NCBI RefSeq assembly: GCF_042664895.1
Contig: NZ_JBHTBQ010000001.1
Coordinates: 1-64,000, forward strand
DNA from: Iodobacter arcticus
GTDB lineage: Bacteria; Pseudomonadota; Gammaproteobacteria; Burkholderiales; Chitinibacteraceae
DNA length: 64,000 bases
Direction of reading: 5' to 3'
Position numbers and translations under genes: made by a program. The notes beneath the pieces were generated by a model that ran no database searches, was not told the origin of the DNA, and saw only the letters and a list, made by a program, of their open reading frames with translations. This document shows, piece by piece, positions 34,144 through 42,371 of this stretch; positions within the stretch are counted from its first letter, which is position 1; each line of letters starts with the position of its first letter.

Positions 34144-35178
34144 TTATTGCTTGCGCGGGCTAAGGCTACGAAACGGCGCGGCTAGCGGGTCGCCAATAAA
34201 TACCCCTTGCGCAGGCCATTCCACACTTTTCCAATAGGCTTCTACTGCCGTGGCACCCGCCAGATAGTGATAAAGCAAAACCTGTGGATGGGGGAATTTT
34301 TGTGGGTAAGAATAAGGCTCGCTCACCGTGCCATAGCTGGCAGTAGCGCCCGCTTCCAGCCATTTTAAACTGCTCATCTGGCTGCTGTCGGTTAGCATGC
34401 CGCCAAAAGAAGTCAGGTGATCAGCCAGTGCGCCAGGTAAAAATTGCAAGGTCTCCAGCTTATCTACCTTGGTGAGCCCTGTTTGATAAATCAGCACGTC
34501 TTTTTTATGGCTGATTACATCGCCGTGCAGATTCTCAATCTTAATGGCTGGGCGCTCTACCGCCTGTGTGGGCGGGAATAAAGGTGCTCTGGCGCTGCGG
34601 GTTTTATCACTCGTGGTTAAATAATAAGCCGTGCCCCGCGGAAAGCTCCCCCAAGCCTCGCTGCCGCGATCAATTAATTTTTTAGCTTCTGCCAGATTAT
34701 TGGCTGCCAGCATCATGCTGGGGCGCAAGCCTAAATCGCTGAAGGGCTGGGTGCTGGCGTGGTTAAAGTATGGCGAGGCAGGAGTTGGCTTGCCCGTGCT
34801 CTGACAAATGCCTTCTTTATAACCCAGCGTAAAGGCATAAGTGATACTCAGGCAATTCACCCGATAAGGCTTGGTCCATGCTAGTGCCAGCGCCTGAATA
34901 TGAGCGGGTAGTGCTTTATCCAGCTCCGCTTTGGCTTGCGCCAGCTCACCTTCGCTAATCCAGCTACGGTCTGTGGGTAGGCTAATTTGAAAAATCTGCT
35001 CAGGCTTTAAACCATGTTTTTCTGCGTAGTAACGCGCAATTTCGGCCGATAAGGGATCATTACGATTCACGACTACGGCTAGCTGCCTGGCGCTGAGCTG
35101 ATAAAAAGGCGGCTTAGGCGCGGCAGCCCAGAGTGAGGCAGAAAGAAAGAGAGAGATAAGGCCGAAGAGAAGCTTCAC
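34144..35178 (-). CDS. TIGR03790 family protein (exosortase-associated)
   Basis: About 344 residues with a Sec signal peptide (cleavage near SLWAAA) and the TIGR03790 body: LAVVVNRNDPLSAEIARYY, then DKALPAHIQALALAWTKPYR (first part), GSFPRGTAYYL, and a C-terminal GATASYGTVSEPY/VFIGDPLAAPF. I recall this family as occurring only in genomes with exosortase/PEP-CTERM sorting; its role is unknown. The frame opens at 35262, but a GTG at 35178 with AGGA 8 bases upstream starts directly with the signal peptide and is preferred. The next gene encodes a PEP-CTERM protein. Confidence 0.8.
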   Translation of the reverse strand: MKLLFGLISLFLSASLWAAAPKPPFYQLSARQLAVVVNRNDPLSAEIARYYAEKHGLKPEQIFQISLPTDRSWISEGELAQAKAELDKALPAHIQALALAWTKPYRVNCLSITYAFTLGYKEGICQSTGKPTPASPYFNHASTQPFSDLGLRPSMMLAANNLAEAKKLIDRGSEAWGSFPRGTAYYLTTSDKTRSARAPLFPPTQAVERPAIKIENLHGDVISHKKDVLIYQTGLTKVDKLETLQFLPGALADHLTSFGGMLTDSSQMSSLKWLEAGATASYGTVSEPYSYPQKFPHPQVLLYHYLAGATAVEAYWKSVEWPAQGVFIGDPLAAPFRSLSPRKQ

Positions 35179-35262
35179 AAGCAGGGTCCTGATCTTTGGA
35201 TGACAGGATGTTAAGCCATGCAAAGTACGAATACCAGTTTGTTTTACAACTGAGTCCGACAC

Positions 35263-35570
35263 AGGCGTTGTGTGTTTTTATACAACAAAAACATTAATAA
35301 TTTACTTTTTTTTTAAAAATTATTTGTTTTTTTGTTTAATGATTTAATTTTTTTTAATTGATATTTTTAAATGTTAAAAGGCAATTTTACAGTTTGTTTT
35401 TCTATAAAAATAAATGAACGAGGTTTGCTAGGTGTTTTTGTTTTCTTGAAATTAAGTGTTTGATTTTTATTATATACAATAATTCTTATATTCATTTTTG
35501 TGAATTACTTGAAGTTTTGTGTTAGCTTTCTTGTTCTGTAAAATTATTTTTCTAAATTTTTTTAGGGGAT
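35263..35570. other. Extremely AT-rich spacer
   Basis: Roughly 300 bases dominated by T and A runs lie between the TIGR03790 gene and the PEP-CTERM gene, in clear contrast to the balanced composition elsewhere. No ORF, tRNA or repeat from the other families is seen. It should contain both divergent promoters and is a plausible binding site for a nucleoid silencer. Confidence 0.75.
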
Positions 35571-35575
35571 CTGGC

Positions 35576-36157
35576 ATGCTGAAAAAACTAGCACTAGCAA
35601 CACTATTTATTTCATCCGTTTCACACGCTGCAGTTTTTGATTTCAGTGGAAGTATCAATTACCACAAAGACGTTGTGAAGCTTGGCTTTACCTTGAATCA
35701 AGCAAATACAAACGTAAAAGTCTGGACAGATTCATTCCGCGACGGTACAAATTTTGATCCGGTTACTGCCGTATGGAAAAAGGAAGGCTCAGTATGGAGT
35801 TTACTGGGGCAGAATGATGATGATGCAACCATTGCTCCGGGCCAAACCCGCTTTGATTCTGGTTTGAAATTTACAACTCTGGGCGCTGGTGAATATCTGT
35901 TTACGATCGCCACATATAATAATAGTGCTCGTGGCTCAGCACTGAGCAGTGGCTTTGCATACGACAATCAGGCTCCAATTCGTCTGGAAGATTGGGTTCA
36001 GCCAGCAAATAACCGCAATATGGGCAAAAACTGGAGCGTACATTTAAGCGGAGTGGATTCCGTAACTCCGGTACCTGAGCCAGAAACATATGCCCTAATG
36101 GGCATGGGCTTGCTCGGATTATTAGGAGTAGCCCGCCGCCGTAAAACTGCAGCTTAA
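35576..36157 (+). CDS. PEP-CTERM exported protein
   Basis: A 193-residue protein with a signal peptide (MLKKLALATLFISSVSHA) and a classical PEP-CTERM tail: VPEPETYALMGMGLLGLLG followed by VARRR (PEP motif, hydrophobic helix, basic end). Such tails are recognised and cleaved by exosortase and mark proteins for extracellular or biofilm-matrix delivery. The mature part (LGQNDDDATIAPGQTRFDSG) resembles DVUA0089-type beta-sandwich proteins, a tentative assignment. The ATG at 35576 with AGGGG upstream is chosen over the open frame from 35519. No exosortase gene lies in this window. Confidence 0.9.
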   Translation: MLKKLALATLFISSVSHAAVFDFSGSINYHKDVVKLGFTLNQANTNVKVWTDSFRDGTNFDPVTAVWKKEGSVWSLLGQNDDDATIAPGQTRFDSGLKFTTLGAGEYLFTIATYNNSARGSALSSGFAYDNQAPIRLEDWVQPANNRNMGKNWSVHLSGVDSVTPVPEPETYALMGMGLLGLLGVARRRKTAA

Positions 36158-36181
36158 GCCTGTATTTGATTGAAACGCAGC

Positions 36182-36221
36182 AAAGCAAAAAGCCCAACCT
36201 TGCGGATGGGCTTTTTGCTTT
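36182..36221. terminator. Terminator shared by the PEP-CTERM gene and the tRNA cluster
   Basis: A 15-bp perfect stem, AAAGCAAAAAGCCCA with TGGGCTTTTTGCTTT, lies between the PEP-CTERM stop and the 3' end of tRNA-His. The T-rich side arm allows action on both strands. Confidence 0.88.
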
Positions 36222-36226
36222 CTTAC

Positions 36227-36303
36227 TGGGGTGGCTGATGGGGCTCGAACCCACGACAACAGGAATCACAATCCTGGACTCTACCAACTGAGCTACAGCC
36301 ACC
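36227..36303 (-). tRNA. tRNA-His (GTG anticodon)
   Basis: A 77-nt tRNA including CCA and the diagnostic extra G at position -1 opposite C73. The anticodon loop TTGTGAT contains GTG. It is the last gene of a three-tRNA cluster transcribed from 36620 downward. Confidence 0.95.
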
Positions 36304-36384
36304 GCTGAGCGGTGCGTTCAAGACTTAATATACTACAAGTCTAAAACTAAAATCTTGGTTCGTTTTAATAGTCGATCACACACT

Positions 36385-36461
36385 TGGCGCACCCGACAGG
36401 AATCGAACCTGTAACCTACGGCTTAGAAGGCCGTTGCTCTATCCAGTTGAGCTACGGGCAC
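36385..36461 (-). tRNA. tRNA-Arg (TCT anticodon)
   Basis: A 77-nt tRNA with encoded CCA. The acceptor stem begins GTGCCCG, the anticodon loop CTTCTAA contains TCT, and the T loop is GGTTCGATTCC. It is the middle gene of the Pro-Arg-His cluster. Confidence 0.95.
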
Positions 36462-36543
36462 ACTGTACAACCGTACTATAAATCTACTTATCTGGGTGAA
36501 TAAGTTCTTACTTTAAAACAACTTATCGTATAAGGATAAGTTC

Positions 36544-36620
36544 TGGTCGGGGCGGTGGGATTCGAACTCACGACCCTCTGCTCCCAAAGCAGATGCGCTA
36601 CCGGGCTGCGCTACGCCCCG
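36544..36620 (-). tRNA. tRNA-Pro (TGG anticodon)
   Basis: A 77-nt tRNA with encoded CCA. The acceptor stem begins CGGGGCG, and the anticodon loop TTTGGGA contains TGG. It is the first gene of the tRNA cluster, directly behind a strong promoter. Confidence 0.95.
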
Positions 36621-36632
36621 AACAGAGGACGC

Positions 36633-36661
36633 AATATACTGTGCAAGCTTTTTGGCGTCAA
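36633..36661 (-). promoter_or_regulatory. Sigma-70 promoter of the tRNA Pro-Arg-His cluster
   Basis: On the minus strand, TTGACG (-35), a 17-base spacer and TATATT (-10) are followed after 12 bases by the tRNA-Pro 5' end. It is the best-matching promoter in the window. Confidence 0.85.
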
Positions 36662-36912
36662 GCACCTTCGTGATCTTTTTTCTGGGGAGTGTGGCATAAG
36701 TTGTCTATAAAATGGCTTGATTCTTACGCTAACTATTGTTTTTTAAGATGATTTTTGTTTTGAAAAATATTTAAACTATAGGCTAAATATTTTGATATTT
36801 CCTAGTTAGTTAAACAGCGCCCACTTAGAAAAATATGTAGGAAATGTTTGGGCTAGATGCTTTTGCATGAGAAAATGCGTTTTTTGCGATAGAAACAGCA
36901 GGAGTTTTACCC

Positions 36913-37767
36913 ATGACAGCCCAAATTCTCGACGGAAAAATCATTTCGGCCGAAATTGTTAGTGATGTTCGCGCCAAAGTAGATGCCCGTGTGGCAAGTG
37001 GCTTACGTGCTCCTGCACTTGCCGTAATTTTGGTTGGGGCAGACCCTGCTTCCCAAGTCTATGTAGGTAATAAGAAGCGTCAGTGCGCTAATGCGGGGAT
37101 TCGCTCTATTGATATCGATTTACCAGCGGATACGTCTGAAGCTGATTTATTGGCCTTGGTGGCTAAGTTTAATCAAGACGACGAGATCGATGGCATCTTG
37201 GTACAACTGCCTTTACCAAAACATATTAATGCAGAGAAAGTGATCGAGCTGATCGACCCAGTAAAAGATGTGGATGGTTTCCATCCTTATAATATTGGCC
37301 GTCTTGCTTTAAAAATGCCTTTGCTGCGCCCGTGTACCCCACGCGGTGTGATGACTTTATTAGAGCGCACCGGAATTGATATCGTTGGTAAAGACGCTGT
37401 CATCGTGGGCGCATCTAATATCGTGGGTCGCCCGCAGGCTTTAGAGCTTTTACTGGCACGCGCTACTGTCACCATCTGCCATAGCAAAACGCAAGACTTA
37501 GAAAGCAAAGTACGTGGCGCAGATATTGTGGTGGCTGGCGTAGGCATCCCTAATTTTGTAAAGGGTGACTGGATTAAGGCGGGCGCGATTGTGATCGACG
37601 TGGGTATCAATCGTTTAGAAAACGGCAAGCTTTGTGGTGACGTTGAATTTGACGTGGCTAAAGAAAAAGCCGCGTGGATTACCCCGGTGCCGGGTGGTGT
37701 GGGCTTGATGACCGTGGCGACTCTGATGCAAAACACCTTTGATGCTTGTGTAAATCGCAAGGGTTAA
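36913..37767 (+). CDS. folD: Methylenetetrahydrofolate dehydrogenase/cyclohydrolase
   Basis: A 284-residue bifunctional enzyme of one-carbon metabolism that interconverts 5,10-methylene-, methenyl- and 10-formyl-THF. Landmarks are YVGNKKRQC (catalytic Lys), DGILVQLPLPKHI, DVDGFHPYNIGRL, and VIVGASNIVGRPQA with the NADP-binding loop, ending TPVPGGVGLMTVATL. The length is standard. AGGAG precedes the ATG. pyrD follows 118 bases downstream on the same strand. Confidence 0.97.
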   Translation: MTAQILDGKIISAEIVSDVRAKVDARVASGLRAPALAVILVGADPASQVYVGNKKRQCANAGIRSIDIDLPADTSEADLLALVAKFNQDDEIDGILVQLPLPKHINAEKVIELIDPVKDVDGFHPYNIGRLALKMPLLRPCTPRGVMTLLERTGIDIVGKDAVIVGASNIVGRPQALELLLARATVTICHSKTQDLESKVRGADIVVAGVGIPNFVKGDWIKAGAIVIDVGINRLENGKLCGDVEFDVAKEKAAWITPVPGGVGLMTVATLMQNTFDACVNRKG

Positions 37768-37885
37768 AGCGCTTTTTTTTGATCTAATCTAACTCTTTTC
37801 TGCTGTGCGGTGTGCATGGCAGAAAGGGGTGACAAGCCGCGTCTTAGGCGCAGTTTTGCCCATCAATTGCCGGATCTCCTGCCCC

Positions 37886-38905
37886 ATGTCTTATCAGCTT
37901 GCTAAACCTTTCCTCTTTTTACTCGACGCCGAAAAAGCCCACGCAGCTGCGTTTACCGGCTTGCATGCCTTGCATAGCCTGGGGTTTTTGCGCTCGTTTA
38001 CGCCTACTGTGCCTGCATGCCCTGTTTCTGTGATGGGCTTGGATTTTCCTAATCCAGTTGGCCTTGCTGCGGGCTTAGATAAAAATGGCGATCATATTGA
38101 TGCCATGGCCGAGCTGGGTTTTGGTTTTTTAGAAATAGGCACCATCACGCCGCGCCCACAGCCGGGCAATCCTAAGCCGCGTTTGTTTCGCCTGCCGGAA
38201 GCCGAGGGCATTATTAACCGTATGGGTTTTAATAATGATGGCGTGGATAAGCTGATCGAGAATGTTAAAAACAGCAATTATCAGGGCATTTTGGGGATCA
38301 ATATCGGCAAAAATGCGGACACACCAATCGAGAACGCCGCTGATGATTATCTAATCTGCTTAGATAAAGTGTACGAACACGCCAGCTATGTCACGGTCAA
38401 TATTTCCAGCCCTAATACCAAGAACTTGCGCCAGCTACAAGGCGCGGATGAGTTAGGTCGTTTGCTGACGGCTTTAAAGCAAAAGCAAGCAGAACTTGCG
38501 GATCGTCATGGCCGCTATGTGCCCCTTGCCCTCAAAATAGCGCCCGATTTAGATAGCAATCAAGTTCAGGATATCGCCGAGCGCCTAGTGGCCAGCGGCA
38601 TCGATGCTGTGATTGCCAGTAACACCACCTTATCCCGCGTTGGCGTAGAGCATCTAAAACACGGCCAAGAAGCGGGTGGTTTGTCCGGCGCGCCGGTGCG
38701 GGCCAAATCAACCAAGGTGATTCGTGATCTAGCCGAGGCCCTAGATGGTGCTTTGCCTATTATTGGTGTGGGTGGGATTTTCAAGGGCGAACACGCCTGC
38801 GACAAAATCCGCGCAGGTGCAAGCCTAGTGCAAGTGTATAGCGGGCTGATTTACGAAGGCCCGCAAATGGTGAGTGATTGCGTTGAGGCGATTGCCGCTT
38901 TGTAA
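37886..38905 (+). CDS. pyrD: Dihydroorotate dehydrogenase (quinone), class 2
   Basis: A 339-residue FMN enzyme of the membrane-associated class 2 type, which passes electrons from dihydroorotate to quinone. The N-terminal helix (PFLFLLDAEKAHAAAF) binds the membrane. FPNPVGLAAGLDKNGD, GFLEIGTITPRPQPGNPKPR, VNISSPNTKNLR (catalytic Ser) and GVGGIFKGEHACDKI are conserved. The frame is open from 37805, but homologues start at the ATG at 37886. A GTAGG-type palindrome separates it from rnfA. Confidence 0.96.
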   Translation: MSYQLAKPFLFLLDAEKAHAAAFTGLHALHSLGFLRSFTPTVPACPVSVMGLDFPNPVGLAAGLDKNGDHIDAMAELGFGFLEIGTITPRPQPGNPKPRLFRLPEAEGIINRMGFNNDGVDKLIENVKNSNYQGILGINIGKNADTPIENAADDYLICLDKVYEHASYVTVNISSPNTKNLRQLQGADELGRLLTALKQKQAELADRHGRYVPLALKIAPDLDSNQVQDIAERLVASGIDAVIASNTTLSRVGVEHLKHGQEAGGLSGAPVRAKSTKVIRDLAEALDGALPIIGVGGIFKGEHACDKIRAGASLVQVYSGLIYEGPQMVSDCVEAIAAL

Positions 38906-38917
38906 GCAGATAAAAAA

Positions 38918-38982
38918 CCGTAGGGCGGCACAAGCCGCCACTTTAGCAATTGAGTTTAATGACGGCTTGCCCCGTCCTACGG
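38918..38982. repeat. GTAGGGCGG palindrome between pyrD and rnfA
   Basis: CCGTAGGGCGG with AAGCCG faces CGGCTTG with CGTCCTACGG. The layout is the same as the GTAGGG...CCCTAC elements at 42398-42545 and 45785-45864. It ends 14 bases before rnfA, between pyrD and the rnfA ribosome-binding site. Confidence 0.7.
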
Positions 38983-38996
38983 AGAGATTTTAAATC

Positions 38997-39578
38997 ATGG
39001 ATTTTCAACACTATTTACTGCTGCTTCTGGGCGCGGTGCTGGTTAATAATGTGGTGCTGGTGCGTATTTTGGGGCTGTGCCCGTTTATGGGCGTGTCTAA
39101 AAAGCTGGAAGCATCGATCGGCATGGGCCTTGCCACTGCCTTTGTGCTGACGCTGGCATCAGGCACATCGTGGATGATCGATCAGATATTGATCTTCTGG
39201 CAGCTGGAATATTTGCGCACCCTTGCTTTTATTGTGGTGATTGCCGCGATTGTGCAATTTACCGAGATGTTTATTCATAAAGCCAGCCCTGTTCTTTACC
39301 AAGCGCTGGGGATTTATCTGCCCTTGATCACCACCAATTGCGCGGTATTGGGCGTGCCTTTGATTAGCTCGGCGCAAAAATATAACTTTGTTGAGTCGCT
39401 ATTATTTGGCTTTGGCTCGGCAGTGGGTTTTAGCTTGGTACTGATCCTATTTGCCGCCATGCGCGAAAGACTAGAGGGCGCAGATATCCCCGAATTCTTT
39501 AAAGGCACGCCGGTGGCATTTATCACCGCAGGGCTGATGAGCTTAGCGTTTATGGGGTTCGCTGGTTTGGTGCGGTAA
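38997..39578 (+). CDS. rnfA: Rnf complex subunit RnfA
   Basis: A 193-residue integral membrane subunit with six helices: LLLLGAVLVNNVVLVRILGL at the start and LGIYLPLITTNCAVLG in the middle (the half-membrane motif with the Cys that ligates the intramembrane [2Fe-2S] cluster together with RnfE). Rnf couples ferredoxin:NAD+ oxidoreduction to an ion gradient and, as Rsx, can keep SoxR reduced. GGAGAG precedes the ATG. It is the first gene of rnfABCDGE. Confidence 0.95.
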   Translation: MDFQHYLLLLLGAVLVNNVVLVRILGLCPFMGVSKKLEASIGMGLATAFVLTLASGTSWMIDQILIFWQLEYLRTLAFIVVIAAIVQFTEMFIHKASPVLYQALGIYLPLITTNCAVLGVPLISSAQKYNFVESLLFGFGSAVGFSLVLILFAAMRERLEGADIPEFFKGTPVAFITAGLMSLAFMGFAGLVR

Positions 39579-39602
39579 TTTTAAGAACCTTAATAATTAG
39601 TT

Positions 39603-39706
39603 CTGTAGACACAGAGAACAGGGAGAACACAGAGCACACAGAGAAAAGCATTCCTTTGGTTTTCTCTGTGTGCTGATGTTTAATTTTCCGTTCTCTGTGT
39701 CTACAG
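39603..39706. repeat. CTGTAGACACAGAGAAC inverted array between rnfA and rnfB
   Basis: The outer 17-bp arms CTGTAGACACAGAGAAC and GTTCTCTGTGTCTACAG are perfectly complementary. Inside, GCACACAGAGAAAA (39634-39647) faces TTTTCTCTGTGTGC (39660-39673). The arms are built from a 9-bp unit. This is the cleanest member of the family. Confidence 0.9.
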
Positions 39707-39744
39707 ATCTTTTTCAAGGTCTGCGTTTTTAAATTAGGAAAGCT

Positions 39745-40311
39745 ATGTCTTTTTTACTGGCCATTTTGTTAATGGCTATTCTTGCTTTGGCGCTGGGTGC
39801 GGTGCTGGGTTTTGCTGCGATTAAGTTCAAGGTTGATGAAGATCCATTAGTCGATAAAATTGATGCGATCTTGCCGCAAACCCAGTGTGGCCAGTGTGGT
39901 TTTCCTGGCTGTAAGCCCTATGCCACGGCGATTGCCAATGAAAAAGCCGATATCAATTGTTGCCCGCCGGGTGGTGAAGATGGCATTCGCAAACTGGCCG
40001 ATTTGCTGGGCAAAGAATTTAAGCCGCTAAATGCAGAGAATGGCGTAGAAAAACCTAAATCTGTAGCGCTGATTGACGAAGCCGTTTGCATCGGCTGTAC
40101 GCTCTGTATTCAGGCCTGTCCGGTGGATGCCATCGTGGGTGCGGCCAAGCAGCTGCATACCGTGATTGCGGCTGAATGCACGGGCTGTGAGCTATGTGTG
40201 GCGCCCTGTCCGGTGGATTGCATTGATATTGTTCCGCTTGGCTCAACGGTGAATAACTGGCGTTGGCGCTATCCTGTTATCCCGATCAAGTTACACTCGG
40301 ATGTTTCATAA
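39745..40311 (+). CDS. rnfB: Rnf complex subunit RnfB
   Basis: A 188-residue iron-sulfur subunit. An N-terminal membrane helix (1-25) is followed by the four-Cys domain CGQCGFPGC (C48, C51, C56 and C72 or C73) and two ferredoxin motifs, C115-x2-C118-x2-C121-x3-C125-P and C145-x2-C148-x2-C151-x3-C155-P. It passes electrons between ferredoxin and the membrane subunits. The last residues and the TAA stop (SDVS*) lie inside a 20-bp inverted repeat, so the C-terminus may have been remodelled by it. Confidence 0.95.
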   Translation: MSFLLAILLMAILALALGAVLGFAAIKFKVDEDPLVDKIDAILPQTQCGQCGFPGCKPYATAIANEKADINCCPPGGEDGIRKLADLLGKEFKPLNAENGVEKPKSVALIDEAVCIGCTLCIQACPVDAIVGAAKQLHTVIAAECTGCELCVAPCPVDCIDIVPLGSTVNNWRWRYPVIPIKLHSDVS

Positions 40312-40459
40312 ATGATCACCCATCCTCACTTGCCCTTTGTTTGTACTGGGGCGTTTTACTCAGTCGGGCGTATGAATCACTACGCCGCTCCTTCACAAAA
40401 TCCGCATTACGAACAAATTTCTGCGCGATCATCGTGCGAATTTATGAAACATCCGAGTG
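40294..40459. repeat. 20-bp inverted repeat framing the rnfB-rnfC gap
   Basis: CACTCGGATGTTTCATAAAT (40294-40313, overlapping the rnfB stop codon) and its exact complement at 40440-40459 (5 bases before the rnfC ATG) enclose 126 bases without a gene. It is unrelated in sequence to the other families. Confidence 0.9.
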
Positions 40460-40463
40460 GCTC

Positions 40464-42365
40464 ATGAATCGGCAAATCATCACCTTTCATGGCGGTGTTC
40501 ATCCGCCCGAGCATAAAGCCGAATCCAGCCATTATCCGATCAGAACAGCAGCACTACCGGCGCGGCTGATTTTATCTCTGCAACAAAGCATAGGCAGCGC
40601 AGCCAAACCCTTGGTTAAAGTGGGGGACGAGGTGGCAAAAGGCCAGTTGATTGCTGCGGCAGACGGCATGATCTCGGCCGCTTTGCATGCGCCAACTTCG
40701 GGGCGGATTGAAGCTATTGATTTATATTCGATCGCCCATCCTTCGGGCTTAAGCGACAACTGCATTGTGCTCATCCCAGATGGCAAAGATCAGTGGCTGG
40801 AACGCCCACTATTTGATTGGCGCAATGCAGAGCCCAATGCGGTGCGCACTTATTTGCGCGATATGGGCGTGGTGGGTTTGGGCGGGGCGGTGTTTCCATC
40901 GCATCTTAAGTTAAGCAGTAAAACTCAGCTCGATACGCTGATTATTAATGGTGCAGAGTGCGAGCCTTATATCACCTGCGACGACAGGCTGATGCGGGAG
41001 CGCGCCACCGAGATTATCGCTGGCATTTTGATGGTGCAGTCTTTGCTGAATGCCAAGCAAGTGTTGATTGGCATTGAAGACAATAAGCCCGAAGCCGCCG
41101 CCGCTTTGCGGGATGCGATTAAAGCCAGCCGCAGCCAGGCGGTTGCGGCCATTGAAGTGGTGCAAGTGTCCACGCTGTATCCATCGGGCGGTGCCAAGCA
41201 GCTGATTAAACTGCTATGCAATATCGAAGTACCAAGCGGCGTGCGTTCTACAGATTTGGGCGTGCAATGCTTTAACGTCGCCACCATCCACAGTATTTAT
41301 TGCGCCTTAGCCCATGCCGAGCCAGTGATTCGCCGTGTAGTGACGATCACTGGCAATGTAGCGCGCCCCGGTAATTACGAGGCGCTGATTGGCACGCCGC
41401 TGGCAGCCCTCTTAAAAGAAGCGGGGGGCAAAGGCAGCAGCGGCTATATCTATGGCGGCCCGATGATGGGCTTTGAGCTGCCTTCTTTGGAAGTAGGGCT
41501 GAGCAAGGCGGGCAATTGTGTGATTGCCAAAACGCCTGCTGATTTCCCTGAGCAGCCGCGTGAAATGCCCTGTATTCGCTGCAGTAAATGTGCCGAAGCT
41601 TGTCCTGCCGAATTGCAACCGATGGATTTATTCTGGTTTGCAAAAAGCAAAAACTTTGGCAAAGCGCAGGAGCGTAATCTGTTTGATTGCATCGAATGCG
41701 GCGCTTGCGCTTATGTTTGCCCCAGCAATATCCGCTTGGTGGATTACTACCGCTTTGCTAAATCTGAAATCTGGGCCGCTGAAAAAACCAAACACGCCGC
41801 CGATTTAGCGCGTGAGCGTTTTGAGTTCAGAGAATTCAGGGCCGAGCGTGAGAAACAAGAAAAAGCCGAGCGCCTTGCCGCCAAAGCCTCGCAAAAACTA
41901 GCACAAGCTGTTGCATCTGATGATCCTGAAGACGCCATCCGTGCAGCCAAGATTAAAGCCGCGATCGCTAAATCGGCGGTAGCAAACGAATCGCCAGTCA
42001 GTGACGCGGGCGTTGCTGTAACCGACGCGGATCAAGCCGCGCAATTAGCCGCCGAGAAAAAAGCCAAAATTGCCGCAGCAATGGCCAGAGCCGCCGCGAA
42101 AAAAGCCGAGGCAGAGGCCGCTGTACCGGTAGCTCGTCCAGAGCCGCCTATGGCCCCATCGCAAACCCTGCCTGCCAGCAGCATGGATAAAACCGACCGC
42201 ACCAAGGAAATTCTTGATAAGCGCCGTGAAGAAAGAGCCAGAATTGCCGCGATGAGTCCGGAAGAGCGTAGCGAGTGGGAGGCGGCAAAAAAAATAGAAA
42301 TTGAAGCAGCGAAAGCGGCTGCGGCGTTAAGGAAGGGGAGTGGGGAGCCGGGGGCTGTGAGTTAA
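40464..42365 (+). CDS. rnfC: Rnf complex subunit RnfC
   Basis: About 633 residues. The N-terminal barrel domain is followed by the Rossmann-like NADH/FMN domain (GVVGLGGAVFPSHLK, IINGAECEPYITCDDR), an SLBB domain, and two 4Fe-4S motifs (CIRCSKCAEACP and CIECGACAYVCP). The C-terminal third is an Ala/Lys/Glu-rich helical extension, typical of proteobacterial RnfC and very variable in length. It is the NADH-facing subunit. The frame opens at 40263, but homologues begin MNRQIITFHGGVHPPEHK, that is at 40464. Confidence 0.95.
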   Translation: MNRQIITFHGGVHPPEHKAESSHYPIRTAALPARLILSLQQSIGSAAKPLVKVGDEVAKGQLIAAADGMISAALHAPTSGRIEAIDLYSIAHPSGLSDNCIVLIPDGKDQWLERPLFDWRNAEPNAVRTYLRDMGVVGLGGAVFPSHLKLSSKTQLDTLIINGAECEPYITCDDRLMRERATEIIAGILMVQSLLNAKQVLIGIEDNKPEAAAALRDAIKASRSQAVAAIEVVQVSTLYPSGGAKQLIKLLCNIEVPSGVRSTDLGVQCFNVATIHSIYCALAHAEPVIRRVVTITGNVARPGNYEALIGTPLAALLKEAGGKGSSGYIYGGPMMGFELPSLEVGLSKAGNCVIAKTPADFPEQPREMPCIRCSKCAEACPAELQPMDLFWFAKSKNFGKAQERNLFDCIECGACAYVCPSNIRLVDYYRFAKSEIWAAEKTKHAADLARERFEFREFRAEREKQEKAERLAAKASQKLAQAVASDDPEDAIRAAKIKAAIAKSAVANESPVSDAGVAVTDADQAAQLAAEKKAKIAAAMARAAAKKAEAEAAVPVARPEPPMAPSQTLPASSMDKTDRTKEILDKRREERARIAAMSPEERSEWEAAKKIEIEAAKAAAALRKGSGEPGAVS

Positions 42366-42371
42366 AAAGAC

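Noticed and set aside
36227..36620. Integrated element at the tRNA cluster
   Set aside because: No integrase, no duplicated tRNA 3' end, and ordinary housekeeping genes on both sides.
39603..39706. CRISPR array
   Set aside because: The repeated 9-bp units have no spacers of constant length, occur in inverted arms, and no cas gene is present.
40263..40463. Upstream extension of the rnfC frame
   Set aside because: It overlaps the rnfB end and reads through the 20-bp inverted repeat; RnfC homologues start at MNRQIITFHGG (40464).
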